In this document: piece after piece, positions 17,241 to 26,631 of the stretch
How the letters are laid out: each line of letters begins with the position of its first letter
Numbering within the stretch: the first letter of the stretch is position 1
Assembly: GCA_963811335.1 (NCBI GenBank)
Contig: CAWERB010000013.1
Location: forward strand, 17,162-81,161
DNA length: 64,000 bases
Reading direction: 5' to 3'
Source: Trebonia sp963811335
GTDB lineage: Bacteria > Actinomycetota > Actinomycetes > Streptosporangiales > Streptosporangiaceae
Program-made: the position numbers and the translations under genes
Notes under the pieces: model-generated
What the model saw: only the letters and a program-made list of their open reading frames with translations
What the model was told of the DNA's origin: nothing
Database searches by the model: none

Positions 17241-18197
17241 ACTCCAGATCGTGACGTAGACCGGGGGCCTGAACCGAGACGGCGGGACGCCCGCGACGGG
17301 CGACCTCATGAGCTGCATGGCCTCAGGAGTGCCGAGGAACCGCCGTAGCGCGCTCGCGGCGGTGCTGCGCCGCTCACGTTCGAGCAGCGTCACGTACCAG
17401 CACTCCTCCACCGGGAACCCTGGCAGGTCCACGATGGACAGCTCACCGCGGCGCAGCTGGTGGGAGGCCAGGTGCTCGATCGCCGGCGCGACGCCGGCGC
17501 CGTCGGCGGCGGCCGCGAGCGCGGCGGTCTGGCTCTGGAAAACCCCGATATTGCTGTCGGTAACGCCGAGCCGGCGCAGCAGCCCGGCGGTATCGCTGTT
17601 GGAGTCCGTCCCTGACGGGTCCACCAGCCAGCGCCACTGACGTGCCGGGCCCGGTGGCCGCGCCTGCGCCTTGCCGCCACCGGAGGCGACGACTACGAGC
17701 CGGTACTTGAAGATGGGCTCGCTGACGACCGGCAGCTCGAGCTCGTTGGCCACCCTGGGCCCGAAAGCGACGTCCGCGAGCCGGTTCGCGATCAGCACGC
17801 CATGTTCGCCGGTGGCCGCGACCCCGGTCGTGATCTCCAGCGCGCCGGCGAACCGGCGGCGGAACGCCTCGAGCAGCGGCCCCGCGACGAACTCGGCGAA
17901 GGTGGACGTGGCGACGACGCGCAACTGCTCTGGCGCGCCCTGCGCGGCGCGGACGGCGGCGTGCGCCTCGGCGCCGAGCACGACGATCTGGGACGCGGTG
18001 CCGAGCAGCCTGCTGCCGCCGGGCGTCAGCGTCATGCCGGCCTGCCCTCTGGTGAGGAGCTGATCGCCCAGGTCCTGACGAAGCGCGGTGAGCGCCTGGG
18101 AGACGGCGGACTCGCTGACCCCCAGCGCGGCGGCAGCGGCCCGTACCGACCCTAGGCGGGCCACCAGGACAAACGCGTTCAGCTGTGTCAGGGTCAT
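17223..18197 (-). CDS. LysR-type transcriptional regulator, probably of the cox genes
   Basis: The 324-residue protein has an N-terminal winged HTH (LNAFVLVARLGSVRAAAAAL, then GVSESAVSQALTALRQDLGD) and a C-terminal periplasmic-binding-like effector domain. It stands first in a minus-strand run with CoxM/S and CoxL. It is divergent from the right-hand cox set, so it sits exactly at the shared control region 18198-18390. LysR regulators of cox genes are known in other carboxydotrophs. A TACGGT box (18208-18203) five bases before the ATG may give a leaderless message. The effector is unknown. Confidence 0.88.
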   Translation of the reverse strand: MTLTQLNAFVLVARLGSVRAAAAALGVSESAVSQALTALRQDLGDQLLTRGQAGMTLTPGGSRLLGTASQIVVLGAEAHAAVRAAQGAPEQLRVVATSTFAEFVAGPLLEAFRRRFAGALEITTGVAATGEHGVLIANRLADVAFGPRVANELELPVVSEPIFKYRLVVVASGGGKAQARPPGPARQWRWLVDPSGTDSNSDTAGLLRRLGVTDSNIGVFQSQTAALAAAADGAGVAPAIEHLASHQLRRGELSIVDLPGFPVEECWYVTLLERERRSTAASALRRFLGTPEAMQLMRSPVAGVPPSRFRPPVYVTIWSDSAAV

Positions 18198-18390
18198 TAC
18201 CTACCGTATTTCTGTTCTTCCGCTGTTACGTCAGGATGGGGACCATCGAAGAACGAACAGCTGCCCGGATTAAGGATGAGCTTATTTGGCTGTTGCGGGC
18301 ATGTTAAGTGCGCGACACGATACGACCACCTTTTATTACCCCCAGTGCCATAGTGGTTGCGCACAACCCCCAACGGCGGGAGATCGTGGC

Positions 18391-18624
18391 ATGCCCATCG
18401 AGTCCGACGGACACAGCAGGGACAACCCGCGGCTGTACGAGCTCATCGAGAACGCGCCAAAGACGGGCAAGAGCCCCACCGTGTGGGCGTGGCCTCAGCT
18501 CATCGACTACCTCAAGATCGCCGGGCAGCCGGTCTCCGGCCCTTGGCCGCCGCACCAGGAACCGCGTCCCGACCCCGACTACGAGTCGGGGCCGCAGGCC
18601 GTTCCCGACCCCCACTCCAGCTGA
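18391..18624 (+). CDS. 77-residue conserved-looking hydrophilic protein ahead of coxM
   Basis: ATG 18391 has GGGAG eight bases upstream and opens a 77-residue frame ending 13 bases before coxM. It has an N-terminal charged part, a central KSPTVWAWPQLIDYLKIAG segment that looks like an aromatic helix, and a Pro-rich acidic tail with PDPDYESGP. It has no membrane span, Cys cluster or known domain that I recognise. Its position as first gene of the cox operon suggests a role in CO oxidation, perhaps control or assembly, but this is inference. Confidence 0.65.
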   Translation: MPIESDGHSRDNPRLYELIENAPKTGKSPTVWAWPQLIDYLKIAGQPVSGPWPPHQEPRPDPDYESGPQAVPDPHSS

Positions 18625-18637
18625 GCGGAGGAATTGA

Positions 18638-19510
18638 ATGTTCCCATCGCGGTTCCGCTACGAGGCGCCGCATTCCCTTGACGAGGCGATCGCCCTGCTG
18701 AGCGAGGGCGGCGACGACGCCAAGGTGCTGGCCGGCGGGCAGAGCCTCGTGCCGATGATGAAGCTGCGCTTCGCCTCGCCGGCGCTGCTCGTCGACATCA
18801 ACAACCTGCCAGGCCTCGCCTACCACCGGGAAGGCACCGACGGCAGCCTGCGCGTCGGCGCGCTCTGCCGGCACTCCGACCTGGAGTTCTCCGAGATCTT
18901 GAAGGGCACCCAGCCGACGATGGCGGCGGCCGCGCCGCTGGTCGCCGACCCGCTCGTCCGCAACCGGGGGACGCTCGTCGGCTCGCTGTGCCATGGTGAC
19001 CCGCAGGGGGACTGGGCGTCGGTGATGCTGGCGCTCGGCGGATCGGTGATCGCCGCGGGCCCGCGGGGCAGGCGCGCCATCCCGCTCGCCAACTTCGTCA
19101 CCGGCCCGTTCCAGAACGCGCTCGAGCACGACGAGATCGCGGTCGAGGCGGTGGTACCCAAGGCGACGGGCACCCGCGCGGGCGGCTACATCAAGCTGGA
19201 GCGGCGGGTCGGTGACTTCGCCACCGTCGGCGTGGCGGTGGCCATCGAGACGTCCGGAGCGAACGTGACGCGGGCGGGCATCGGGCTCACCGGCGTGGGC
19301 GGGTCCACCATCGGCGCCACCGACGCGGCCGCCGCGCTGGCCGGCAAGCCGCTCACCGCCGACACGATCGCCGAGGCCGCCGAGCTGGCCGCGGCGGCGG
19401 CGCAGCCGCGGACCGACCACCGCGGCACCGCCGAGTACAAGCGGCACCTGGTGCGGGTCTTCGTCACCCGCATCCTGGGCTCCGCGACTGAGATGGAAAG
19501 GGCGGCCTGA
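18638..19510 (+). CDS. coxM: aerobic CODH medium (FAD-binding) subunit (right copy)
   Basis: The 290-residue protein starts MFPSRFRYEAPHSLDEAIAL and carries the FAD-binding loops AGGQSLVPMMKLRFASPALL and TLVGSLCHGDPQGDW, in the same order and place as CoxM proteins. It passes electrons from the 2Fe-2S subunit via FAD to quinone acceptors. A GCGGAGG ribosome binding site lies just before ATG 18638. The stop is separated by two bases from coxS. No defects seen. Confidence 0.93.
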   Translation: MFPSRFRYEAPHSLDEAIALLSEGGDDAKVLAGGQSLVPMMKLRFASPALLVDINNLPGLAYHREGTDGSLRVGALCRHSDLEFSEILKGTQPTMAAAAPLVADPLVRNRGTLVGSLCHGDPQGDWASVMLALGGSVIAAGPRGRRAIPLANFVTGPFQNALEHDEIAVEAVVPKATGTRAGGYIKLERRVGDFATVGVAVAIETSGANVTRAGIGLTGVGGSTIGATDAAAALAGKPLTADTIAEAAELAAAAAQPRTDHRGTAEYKRHLVRVFVTRILGSATEMERAA

Positions 19511-19512
19511 GC

Positions 19513-20084
19513 ATGACGCTGGTATACGACGACCTCGGCGACGAGGCCGCGCAGGACGTGCCCGTCCGCAAGATCAGGTTCAGCATCAACGGCCAGAAGA
19601 AGGTCGCCGAGATCGAGCCGCGGCTGCTGCTCGCCGACCTCATCAGGCGCGGCGTCGGGCTGACCGGCACGCACCGGGGCTGCGACACGACCAACTGCGG
19701 CGCCTGCACGGTGCTGGTCGACGGCACGGCGGTCAAGTCATGCACCATGCTCGCGGTGCAGGTCGACGGCCGCGAGGTGACCACCGTGGAAGGGCTGGCG
19801 ACCGCCAGCGAGCTGCACCCGCTGCAGGAGGGGTTCCGGCAGGAGCACGGCCTGCAGTGCGGGTTCTGCACGCCCGGCATGATGCTGGCCGCCAAGGCGC
19901 TGCTCGACCGCAACCCCGACCCGACGGAGGAAGACGTGCGGTGGGCGCTGTCCGGCAACCTGTGCCGCTGCACCGGCTACCAGAACATCGTGAAGTCGGT
20001 CCTGTGGGCGGCGGAGAAGCTCGCCGAGCGCGCGCCGAAGCCTGCGGAGGCGAGTGCCGGAGACCAGCGCGGAGGGATAACGTC

Positions 20085-20088
<4 letters not shown>
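19513..20088 (+). CDS. coxS: aerobic CODH small (2Fe-2S) subunit (right copy)
   Basis: The 191-residue protein has the N-terminal plant-type ferredoxin cluster HRGCDTTNCGACTVLVDG with a later VKSC. The C-terminal helical cluster domain is QCGFCTPGMMLAAKA and NLCRCTGYQNIV. These give the two [2Fe-2S] centres that carry electrons from the Mo-Cu site to FAD. It has an N-terminal extension of about 20 residues and a C-terminal tail of about 25 residues beyond the domain. It overlaps coxL by four bases (GTGA). Confidence 0.94.
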
Positions 20089-22490
<2,402 letters not shown>

Positions 22491-22520
22491 CCGGCCTTCA
22501 GGACTAGCCGAGGAGGACGA

Positions 22521-23486
22521 ATGCACGGTCTCGGCGTGCTGATGCGGATCAGCGAGCTGACCCGCAGCGGCCAGCCGTTCGCGCTCGCCACGGTGGTCTG
22601 GCGGCAGGGGCCCTCGTCAAGCAAGCAGGGCTCCCGCGCCATCATCACCGCCGACGGCGAGATCGACGGCTGGATCGGCGGCGCCTGCGCCGAACCGGTG
22701 GTGATCCGCGAGGCGAGGCAGGTCATGGCGGACGGAACCCCCCGGCTGCTGCTGCTCGGCAGCCCGGACCAGTTCGGCCAGATCTTCAGCACGGGCATCC
22801 CCGACGGGATGACGGTCGTGCCGATCTCCTGCCAGAGCGAGGGGGCACTCGAGGTGTACATCGAGCCGGTGCTCCCGGCGCCGCACCTGGTCATCGTGGG
22901 CAGCTCGCCCATGACCCGCACGCTCGCCGAGCTGGCGCGGGCACTGGACTGGCGCACCAACCTGGTCAGCACCGCGGAGTTCACCGCGGAGCAGGCCGAC
23001 GAGCGGTCGATGGTCGTCATCGCCACCCAGGGTCACGGCGATGAGGAGATGATCGAGCGCGCGGCCGCGCTGCGCCCCGCCTACCTGGGCCTGGTCGCGT
23101 CGCGCAAGCGGGGCGAGGCCGTGGTCGGCTACCTCGCCGAGCGGGGCGTGCCCAGGGAACAGCTCGACCGGGTGCACGCGCCCGCGGGCCTGGACCTCGG
23201 CAAGACCACCCACGAGGAGATGGCCGTCGCGATCCTCGCCGAGCTGGTGCAACTGCGCGCGTCCGGCACACTGCCGGTCGCGGGAGCCCCGCACCGCGAT
23301 CCAGCCCATCAACCGGAGAGGCAGCCGATGCGCCAGCTCAAGCTCGCCGAGGCCGTCGACCCGGTGTGCGGGATGACGGTCACGCCGAACGCGTCGACCC
23401 TGCACGTCGAGCACGACGGCGTCACCTACTACTTCTGCTGCTCCGGCTGCCACCGGGCATTCAGCGACAACCCCCACGCCACGTAA
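22521..23486 (+). CDS. CoxF/XdhC-family maturation protein with a C-terminal YHS domain
   Basis: Residues 1-250 match the XdhC/CoxI architecture: an N-terminal part with GWIGGACAEPVVIREARQVM and a Rossmann-like part with HLVIVGSSPMTRTLAELARA and YLGLVASRKRGEAV. XdhC proteins bind Mo cofactor and help sulfurate it before insertion. After a short linker, residues 275-321 form a YHS domain with VDPVCGMTV and YYFCCSGCHRAFSDNP, whose Cys/His residues suggest metal binding. Copper delivery to the Mo-Cu site is an attractive inference. ATG 22521 follows GAGGAGGA. It is co-directional with coxL, 30 bases apart. Confidence 0.88.
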   Translation: MHGLGVLMRISELTRSGQPFALATVVWRQGPSSSKQGSRAIITADGEIDGWIGGACAEPVVIREARQVMADGTPRLLLLGSPDQFGQIFSTGIPDGMTVVPISCQSEGALEVYIEPVLPAPHLVIVGSSPMTRTLAELARALDWRTNLVSTAEFTAEQADERSMVVIATQGHGDEEMIERAAALRPAYLGLVASRKRGEAVVGYLAERGVPREQLDRVHAPAGLDLGKTTHEEMAVAILAELVQLRASGTLPVAGAPHRDPAHQPERQPMRQLKLAEAVDPVCGMTVTPNASTLHVEHDGVTYYFCCSGCHRAFSDNPHAT

Positions 23487-23499
23487 AGGCGGTAACGCG

Positions 23500-24090
23500 T
23501 TGATAATCACCAGCGACTTCGAGGTCGCGCAGCCGGTCGACAAGGTGTGGAAGTTCTTCGACGACATCCCGCAGGTGGCGTCCTGCCTGCCGGGCGCGGA
23601 GCTGACGAAGGACCTCGGCGACGACAAGTACGAGGGCCAGGTCGCCATCAGGATGGGGCCGGTCCGGCTGCAGTTCACCGGCACCGCCGACGTCACCGAG
23701 CGCGACGACGCCGCCAAGCGCATCACCGTGCACGCGGCGGGCGCCGACGTGAAGGGGCGCGGCCAGGCGGCCATGGTGGTCGGCGCCACCCTGTCGGGCA
23801 AGGGACGCGGCACCCAGGTCGCGGTCACCCAGGACCTGCAGCTGTCCGGCGCGGCGGCGCAGTACGGCCGCGGCATGATCTCCGACGTCTCCGCGATCTT
23901 GATACGGGACTTCGCCGCGTCGATGCAGGACAGGATCGAGCGGCTCGACCGCGGCGAGTCCGCGGAGCAGCTCGCCGCCGCGGGCGCCAGGTCGGCCCAG
24001 GGCTTCACCATCGCCCTGCGGGCCGCGCGGATGGCGCTGATGCGCGTGTTCCGCCGGTTCTTCCTTCCCTACCAGCCCACAGCGGCCTGA
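23500..24090 (+). CDS. coxG: CoxG-type SRPBCC protein
   Basis: A TTG start after AAAGGCGG gives 196 residues. The first 145 are the CoxG/SRPBCC (polyketide cyclase-like) fold, with VDKVWKFFDDIPQVASCLPG, then AELTKDLGDDKYEGQV and GRGQAAMVVGATLSG. The tail is basic and amphipathic (MALMRVFRRFFLPYQP). CoxG proteins have been linked to anchoring CODH at the membrane and delivering menaquinone. The helical basic tail fits membrane contact. It is followed by five small membrane-protein genes on the same strand. Confidence 0.9.
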   Translation: MIITSDFEVAQPVDKVWKFFDDIPQVASCLPGAELTKDLGDDKYEGQVAIRMGPVRLQFTGTADVTERDDAAKRITVHAAGADVKGRGQAAMVVGATLSGKGRGTQVAVTQDLQLSGAAAQYGRGMISDVSAILIRDFAASMQDRIERLDRGESAEQLAAAGARSAQGFTIALRAARMALMRVFRRFFLPYQPTAA

Positions 24091-24119
24091 GAAACAGCGG
24101 CCGGAAAGGAGGACCAGCC

Positions 24120-24374
24120 ATGGTCCTGTGGTGGATCGGCAACGTGATCCTGCTCGTCGTGGTGCTGCCCGTGGTGATCTACCTGCTCAACCGGGTGCTC
24201 GCGGCGCTTGAGCGGATCCGCGCGGCGAGCGACAACATCCTGGCCGGCGGCGTCGCCCTGATCGGCCAGCTGCAAGAAGTCCCGGACGGACTGGCCGTCA
24301 CGGACCAGACCATCGAGGCAGTCAAGGTCGGCGCGGTCCGTTACGCGGGCTCCGTCGCGAAGCTGCTCGGCTAG
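24120..24374 (+). CDS. small one-span membrane protein 1 of the cox array
   Basis: The 84-residue protein has a single N-terminal transmembrane helix (WIGNVILLVVVLPVVIYLLN) followed by a soluble helix LAALERIRAASDNILAGGVA and a mixed tail. AAAGGAGGA precedes ATG 24120. It has no Cys or catalytic motif. With the next four genes it forms a uniform series of one-span proteins with cytoplasmic amphipathic tails. A role in docking CODH/CoxG to the membrane is inferred only from position and topology. Confidence 0.75.
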   Translation: MVLWWIGNVILLVVVLPVVIYLLNRVLAALERIRAASDNILAGGVALIGQLQEVPDGLAVTDQTIEAVKVGAVRYAGSVAKLLG

Positions 24375-24393
24375 CGAAGGGAACTCAAGCGAC

Positions 24394-24621
24394 ATGCCAG
24401 CAGCAGCCTGGATGACCATCGCCGTCGCGGGCCTGATCATCGTTTTCACCGCGGTCGGGCTGATCAGGATCGTCTTGCACCTGTACGCGATCCGCCGCAC
24501 GCTCACCGCGCTCACCGGGGGAGTGCAGCTGGTCGACCAGCTCACCTCCACCGTGCCCGCCCGGCTGACCTCGGTCAACGCGAACCTCAAGCCAGTGCGC
24601 GACTTCTGCGAAACGGTGTAG
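24394..24621 (+). CDS. small one-span membrane protein 2 of the cox array
   Basis: This 75-residue protein has a hydrophobic span (MTIAVAGLIIVFTAVGLIRI) and a helical tail with RRTLTALTGGVQLVDQLTST. The tail resembles that of the first small protein (a leading helix, then a Gly-Gly turn, then Val/Gln-rich helix). GAAGGGAA lies before ATG 24394. The stop is three bases from the next gene. I recognise no family name. Confidence 0.75.
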   Translation: MPAAAWMTIAVAGLIIVFTAVGLIRIVLHLYAIRRTLTALTGGVQLVDQLTSTVPARLTSVNANLKPVRDFCETV

Positions 24622-24624
24622 CCA

Positions 24625-24867
24625 ATGACGACTGACTGGACCATCGGTTACGTGATCGGCGGCGTCATCGTGCTCGCCGTCGTTGTCCTGGTGACCGCGA
24701 TCCTGGTGCTCGCCAAGCAGATCGGCGACGAGGCACCCAAGATCAACGCGGGCCTTGAGGGCGCGGTGCGCAACACCGCACCGCTCGCCGCGCTGAGCAC
24801 CACCATCGAGCACGCCACCATCATCATCGCCGGGCTGCAGCGCGGCCGGCACCGGCTAGGAGGGTAA
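24625..24867 (+). CDS. small one-span membrane protein 3 of the cox array
   Basis: This 80-residue protein starts MTTDWTIGYVIGGVIVLAVV, a transmembrane helix that continues to LAKQIGDEAPKI, then a soluble tail with LAALSTTIEHATIIIAGLQR and a final basic Arg/His patch. The start follows the previous stop by three bases and the stop is two bases before the next GTG, so the array is compact and probably one transcript. Confidence 0.75.
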   Translation: MTTDWTIGYVIGGVIVLAVVVLVTAILVLAKQIGDEAPKINAGLEGAVRNTAPLAALSTTIEHATIIIAGLQRGRHRLGG

Positions 24868-24869
24868 CG

Positions 24870-25145
24870 GTGAACTCCACCGAGCACGCGCTATGGGTGT
24901 CCGCCATCATCGTCGGCTTCGTCGTCGTGGTGGCCGTCGCGGCACTGCTGTCCCTGCTGATCTACCTCATCAAGCGGATCGACCACCGGGTCGACACGAT
25001 CGCCGGGACGCTGGTCGCCGCGAAGGCCAACACCGCGAGCACCGTGCTGATCCCGCAGGTCGCCACGGGCGTGGACGCGGTGCTCGCCGAGGGCCTCGAG
25101 CACCACCTGTTCCTTGGCCGGGTACTCGAAAAGGTGAAGTCATGA
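24870..25145 (+). CDS. small one-span membrane protein 4 of the cox array
   Basis: A GTG start after CTAGGAGGG gives 91 residues, with a strong transmembrane helix (VSAIIVGFVVVVAVAALLSL) and a tail with KRIDHRVDTIAGTLVAAKAN and VLAEGLEHHLFLGRVLEKV. The IDHRVDTIAGTL part resembles the LDRIGAKLEAG part of protein 5, pointing to a shared membrane-plus-heptad design. It overlaps gene 5 by four bases (ATGA). Confidence 0.75.
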   Translation: MNSTEHALWVSAIIVGFVVVVAVAALLSLLIYLIKRIDHRVDTIAGTLVAAKANTASTVLIPQVATGVDAVLAEGLEHHLFLGRVLEKVKS

Positions 25146-25510
25146 CAGTGCTCGTCATCTTGACGGTGATCGTCATCGTCGCGCTGATCGCCGGCCTGGC
25201 CGTCTACCTGTACTGGGCGGGCACCCTGCTCGACCGAATCGGCGCCAAGCTGGAGGCCGGAGCCGGCCTCGTCGACGGCATCGTGGAAGACGCCAAGCTC
25301 ATCATGCCGGGCGTCGACCACATCAACCGGACCGGCGGCGTGGTCGCCGGGGCGCTGCCGCTGCTTTACGGCATGGCCGAGGGCATCGTCACCGGCGTCA
25401 CGCCGCGCGCGCCGCTGCCCGAGGTCCCCGAGGCGGCCCGTCCCGCCTCGGGCACCCGCCGCTCCCGGCTGCTGTCCGCGGTCGGCTACGGCCCGCCGTC
25501 GCACCCCTAG
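25142..25510 (+). CDS. small one-span membrane protein 5 of the cox array
   Basis: This 122-residue protein overlaps the previous stop (ATGA). It has an N-terminal transmembrane helix (VLVILTVIVIVALIAGLAVY), a helix with LDRIGAKLEAGAGLVDGIVE and IMPGVDHINRTGGVVAGALP, and a longer Pro/Arg-rich C-terminus. It closes the plus-strand cox operon. After it comes a 330-base non-coding gap and a convergent operon of accessory genes. Confidence 0.75.
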   Translation: MTVLVILTVIVIVALIAGLAVYLYWAGTLLDRIGAKLEAGAGLVDGIVEDAKLIMPGVDHINRTGGVVAGALPLLYGMAEGIVTGVTPRAPLPEVPEAARPASGTRRSRLLSAVGYGPPSHP

Positions 25511-25840
25511 CAGCCGTCCCGCCCCGAGCAGCCGTCCCACGCCGGGCCAGGCGGCCCACGGGCGCAGGCAGCCGTAACGCACCACGCGTCCCAAGCACGC
25601 CCAGCTTTACCTGTGAAATTCCGGAACCGGTAAACTGCGTCACCTGATGTAACGGAAAGCGCCCCGCCGCCTTCTGGTTACCGGCGTGAAATCGTGCGTC
25701 ACCGGTAAACGCGCGCCGCCCCGCCGACGCGGCAATTTTGCGCTGATAGCGGAGAATTCCGCTCGTTCAGCCGGAACCCTGGCTGCGGTGGCGCGGTGCA
25801 GCGGGATCCTGGGCCAGAGCCGCGGGTAGTCGCATCGCGC
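25511..25840. other. non-coding gap between convergent cox transcription units
   Basis: The 330 bases hold no convincing reading frame. AGCAGCCGTCCC occurs twice near 25511-25545. ACCGGTAAAC occurs twice (near 25625 and 25702), and TGCGTCACC twice (near 25635 and 25694). These short direct repeats could be regulatory or simply relics. No clear hairpin terminator was found by eye, although both operons must end here. Confidence 0.4.
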
Positions 25841-26287
25841 TTAGTTCTTCGGCCGCTGATCTGGGCCACGGCGGGTGACCGGTGCGGTGTTGGGCGCCCC
25901 CGAGTACTCGCCGATCCACTCGTCCTTCCACGCGTGGTCGTACTGCTGCTCGTTGCAGCCCGGCCGGTAGACCGCGGCCAGCTCGCGGGTGATCTGCTCG
26001 CGGTGCGCCGCCGTGCCGCCGGGCACCTGGTAGCTGGCGATGTACACCTTCCACTTGGAGCCCGCCCGCTGGATCCAGCACGCGGCGCGCGGGTGCTTGA
26101 ACGGGAACCGCTCAGCAGAGAGGTCCTCGGCGTGGCCGACGTAGATGACGGCGTAGTTCTCCGGCTTGGTCGCGGGATCCGGCTTGTACAGCACGGCGTA
26201 AACGGCCGGGGCCTGCGGGGGCGTCCAGCCGCCGAGCAGCCGCGGGCCGTCGAAGGGGTAGCCGGCCAGCGACCCGAGCCGGATCAT
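25841..26287 (-). CDS. GIY-YIG-like small protein at the end of the coxDE operon
   Basis: The 148-residue protein contains APAVYAVLYKPD followed by ENYAVIYVGHAEDLSAERFP and a later CWIQRAGSKWKVYIASYQVP. The VYAVLY...IYVGHAEDL arrangement resembles the start of a GIY-YIG nuclease fold, but the usual catalytic Arg/Glu positions are not certain. It may be a degenerate, non-nuclease member. Its ATG overlaps the stop of the preceding gene (ATGA), so it is translated with it. Confidence 0.6.
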   Translation of the reverse strand: MIRLGSLAGYPFDGPRLLGGWTPPQAPAVYAVLYKPDPATKPENYAVIYVGHAEDLSAERFPFKHPRAACWIQRAGSKWKVYIASYQVPGGTAAHREQITRELAAVYRPGCNEQQYDHAWKDEWIGEYSGAPNTAPVTRRGPDQRPKN

Positions 26288-26604
26288 CGCGGCCCGCCGA
26301 CGTCGGCCTCCCACGCCGCGGTTTCCCAGGCCTCGGCTTCCTCTTCCTCGCTGACCGCCTCGGCCCTGACGACCGGCGCGGCCGGCAGCCCGGCGGTGCG
26401 CGCCGCGGCTGCGAAGACCTCGGTCGCCGCGGCGATCGCGTCCTCCCGGCTTTCCGCGGTGACCAGCAGCTGGGCACCGTACCGGTTGGTGCCGATGCCG
26501 GTGGCCACGCCGCTGCTCGCGGCGACGGCGTCGGCGAGCTCGACGATCTCCTCCCGGGTGAAGACCCGGTCGCCCTCGGCCTCGATGCCGACACTCCACC
26601 TCAC
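26284..26604 (-). CDS. acidic 106-residue protein of the coxDE operon
   Basis: GTG 26604 has AGGAG upstream and opens a protein with GDRVFTREEIVELADAVAAS and LLVTAESREDAIAAATEVF. It ends with a Glu/Ala/Trp-rich tail (EEEEAEAWETAAWE). It has no recognised domain; the alpha-beta repeat of short strands and acidic helices resembles small ferredoxin-like folds. It lies 28 bases after coxE, and its stop overlaps the start of the GIY-YIG-like gene. Confidence 0.65.
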   Translation of the reverse strand: MRWSVGIEAEGDRVFTREEIVELADAVAASSGVATGIGTNRYGAQLLVTAESREDAIAAATEVFAAAARTAGLPAAPVVRAEAVSEEEEAEAWETAAWEADVGGPR

Positions 26605-26631
26605 GGGCGCACTCCTGTCGTCTTCTATTGC

